Translations under genes and position numbers: made by a program
Shown: in pieces, positions 6,684-7,255 of the stretch
Layout of the letters: each line of letters starts with the position of its first letter
Position numbering within the stretch: position 1 is the first letter of the stretch
The notes under the pieces: generated by a model
Database searches by the model: none
Seen by the model: only the letters and a program-made list of their open reading frames with translations
What the model was told of the DNA's origin: nothing
Assembly (NCBI GenBank): GCA_018066065.1
Contig: JAGHSC010000088.1
Span: 1 to 7,255 of the forward strand
DNA: 7,255 bases
Source of the DNA: Candidatus Cryptobacteroides faecihippi
GTDB taxonomy: Bacteria; Bacteroidota; Bacteroidia; Bacteroidales; UBA932
Direction: 5' to 3'

Positions 6684-7255
6684 CTACTTCATTCTGAGCC
6701 ACTTCCAAAGGTCCTTGAAGGTAGACTTCTTGCCGAACATGAGGATGCCGGCCTTGTAGATCTTCGCGGACATCCAGGCACAGCCGATGAAGGTGAAGAG
6801 AAGAAGCACGATCGAAAGGACAAGCTGCCACATCGGAACACCGTAAGGGATCCTGGCAAGCATGACGATTGGAGAAGTAAAAGGAATGATGGATCCCCAG
6901 ACGACGACATTGCTGTCAGGGTTCTGGAAAGCCATGAGAATGATGAAATAGGCAAGCATGAGAGGGATCGTCACAGGCATCTGGAGCTGCTGTGCATCAC
7001 CTTCATTCTCCACGGCAGAGCCGATTGCCGCATATAGCGAGGCGTAGAGGAGATAGCCGAGGAGGAAGTAGATCAGGAACGAGACGATCAGCTTGGTCCA
7101 AGGAATGTTCATCAGGGTTCCAAGGATGACGGACATGCCGTCGGGACCGTCTTCAGCAGCTGCAACGGCAGCAGTGTCCGCGGCTGCGACAGGAAGCCCC
7201 ATGGTCCCGAGCTGGTCAGGAGACATTCCCATGGTCTGGGCCATCATCTGAGGGT
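6684..7255 (-). CDS. ABC-2 / NatB-like ABC transporter permease, C-terminal part
   Basis: The visible 189 residues are the C-terminal half of a membrane permease; the frame stays open to the window edge (upstream codons Pro-Gln), so the true start lies outside. Numbered from the first visible Met (7245-7247), there are four hydrophobic segments at about 52-74, 91-108, 115-132 and 138-160. The sequence ASLYAAIGSAVENEGDAQQ before the second segment, and the tail IYKAGILMFGKKSTFKDLWKW, are typical of Bacteroidota ABC-2 permeases annotated as NatB-like sodium/drug exporters. A Met-rich then Ala-rich hydrophilic stretch (about residues 1-38) precedes the first helix, as in the loop that splits the two membrane halves of this family. 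A partner ATPase would be expected upstream, outside the window. The substrate is unknown. The stop (TAG) is 16 bases before the nucleotidase C-domain gene, so co-transcription is likely. Confidence 0.85.
   Translation of the reverse strand, partial: PQMMAQTMGMSPDQLGTMGLPVAAADTAAVAAAEDGPDGMSVILGTLMNIPWTKLIVSFLIYFLLGYLLYASLYAAIGSAVENEGDAQQLQMPVTIPLMLAYFIILMAFQNPDSNVVVWGSIIPFTSPIVMLARIPYGVPMWQLVLSIVLLLFTFIGCAWMSAKIYKAGILMFGKKSTFKDLWKWLRMK

Noticed and set aside
6498..7037. 179-residue open frame on the plus strand crossing the gap between two genes
   Set aside because: It is antisense to the nucleotidase C-domain signal region and the ABC permease. Its translation is low in hydrophobic structure and rich in charged residues, typical of a shadow frame.

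Overview
The window looks like chromosomal DNA of a Bacteroidota member, most likely Bacteroidales. I infer this from the protein families, from three secreted proteins whose predicted signal-peptide cleavage sites are all followed by Gln, from the weak or absent Shine-Dalgarno sequences at most starts, and from dense gene packing. Codons end mostly in C or G, and single lines counted by eye are about 50-60% GC. That is high for Bacteroides and would fit one of the GC-richer Bacteroidales lineages. I cannot name a genus.

Layout: the window holds two gene blocks that converge and meet at 2830/2833. The plus-strand block (1-2830) has the glutaminyl-tRNA synthetase gene glnS, missing its first ~28 codons at the window edge, followed 8 bases later by a LolC/LolE-type ABC permease with a large extracytoplasmic loop. 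The minus-strand block, read from 7255 down to 2833, has four tightly packed genes: the C-terminal part of an ABC-2/NatB-like permease, a secreted 5'-nucleotidase C-terminal (substrate-binding) domain protein, a secreted metallophosphoesterase equal to the 5'-nucleotidase catalytic domain, and a secreted glycoside hydrolase family 2 enzyme. Gaps in this block are 16 bases, an 11-base overlap, and 3 bases, so it reads as one operon.

How the genes may work together: the two nucleotidase-like genes look like a UshA-type 5'-nucleotidase cut into its two domains and encoded in reverse order. The catalytic half has a complete set of metal ligands and the His-Asp dyad. The other half has the substrate-binding motifs but no catalytic residues. 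They probably act together outside the inner membrane to dephosphorylate nucleotides or similar phosphoesters. The GH2 enzyme would act on beta-linked glycans in the same compartment. No SusC/SusD pair or regulator is visible, so this is not a recognisable polysaccharide utilisation locus.

Non-coding DNA totals only about 29 bases. There is no non-coding stretch long enough for a tRNA, riboswitch, CRISPR array or insertion sequence, and I found no promoter or terminator. I found no undescribed system. The points most worth a second look are the permuted, split nucleotidase, the 2-base convergent junction without a terminator, and the strong use of TAG stops (five of six genes).
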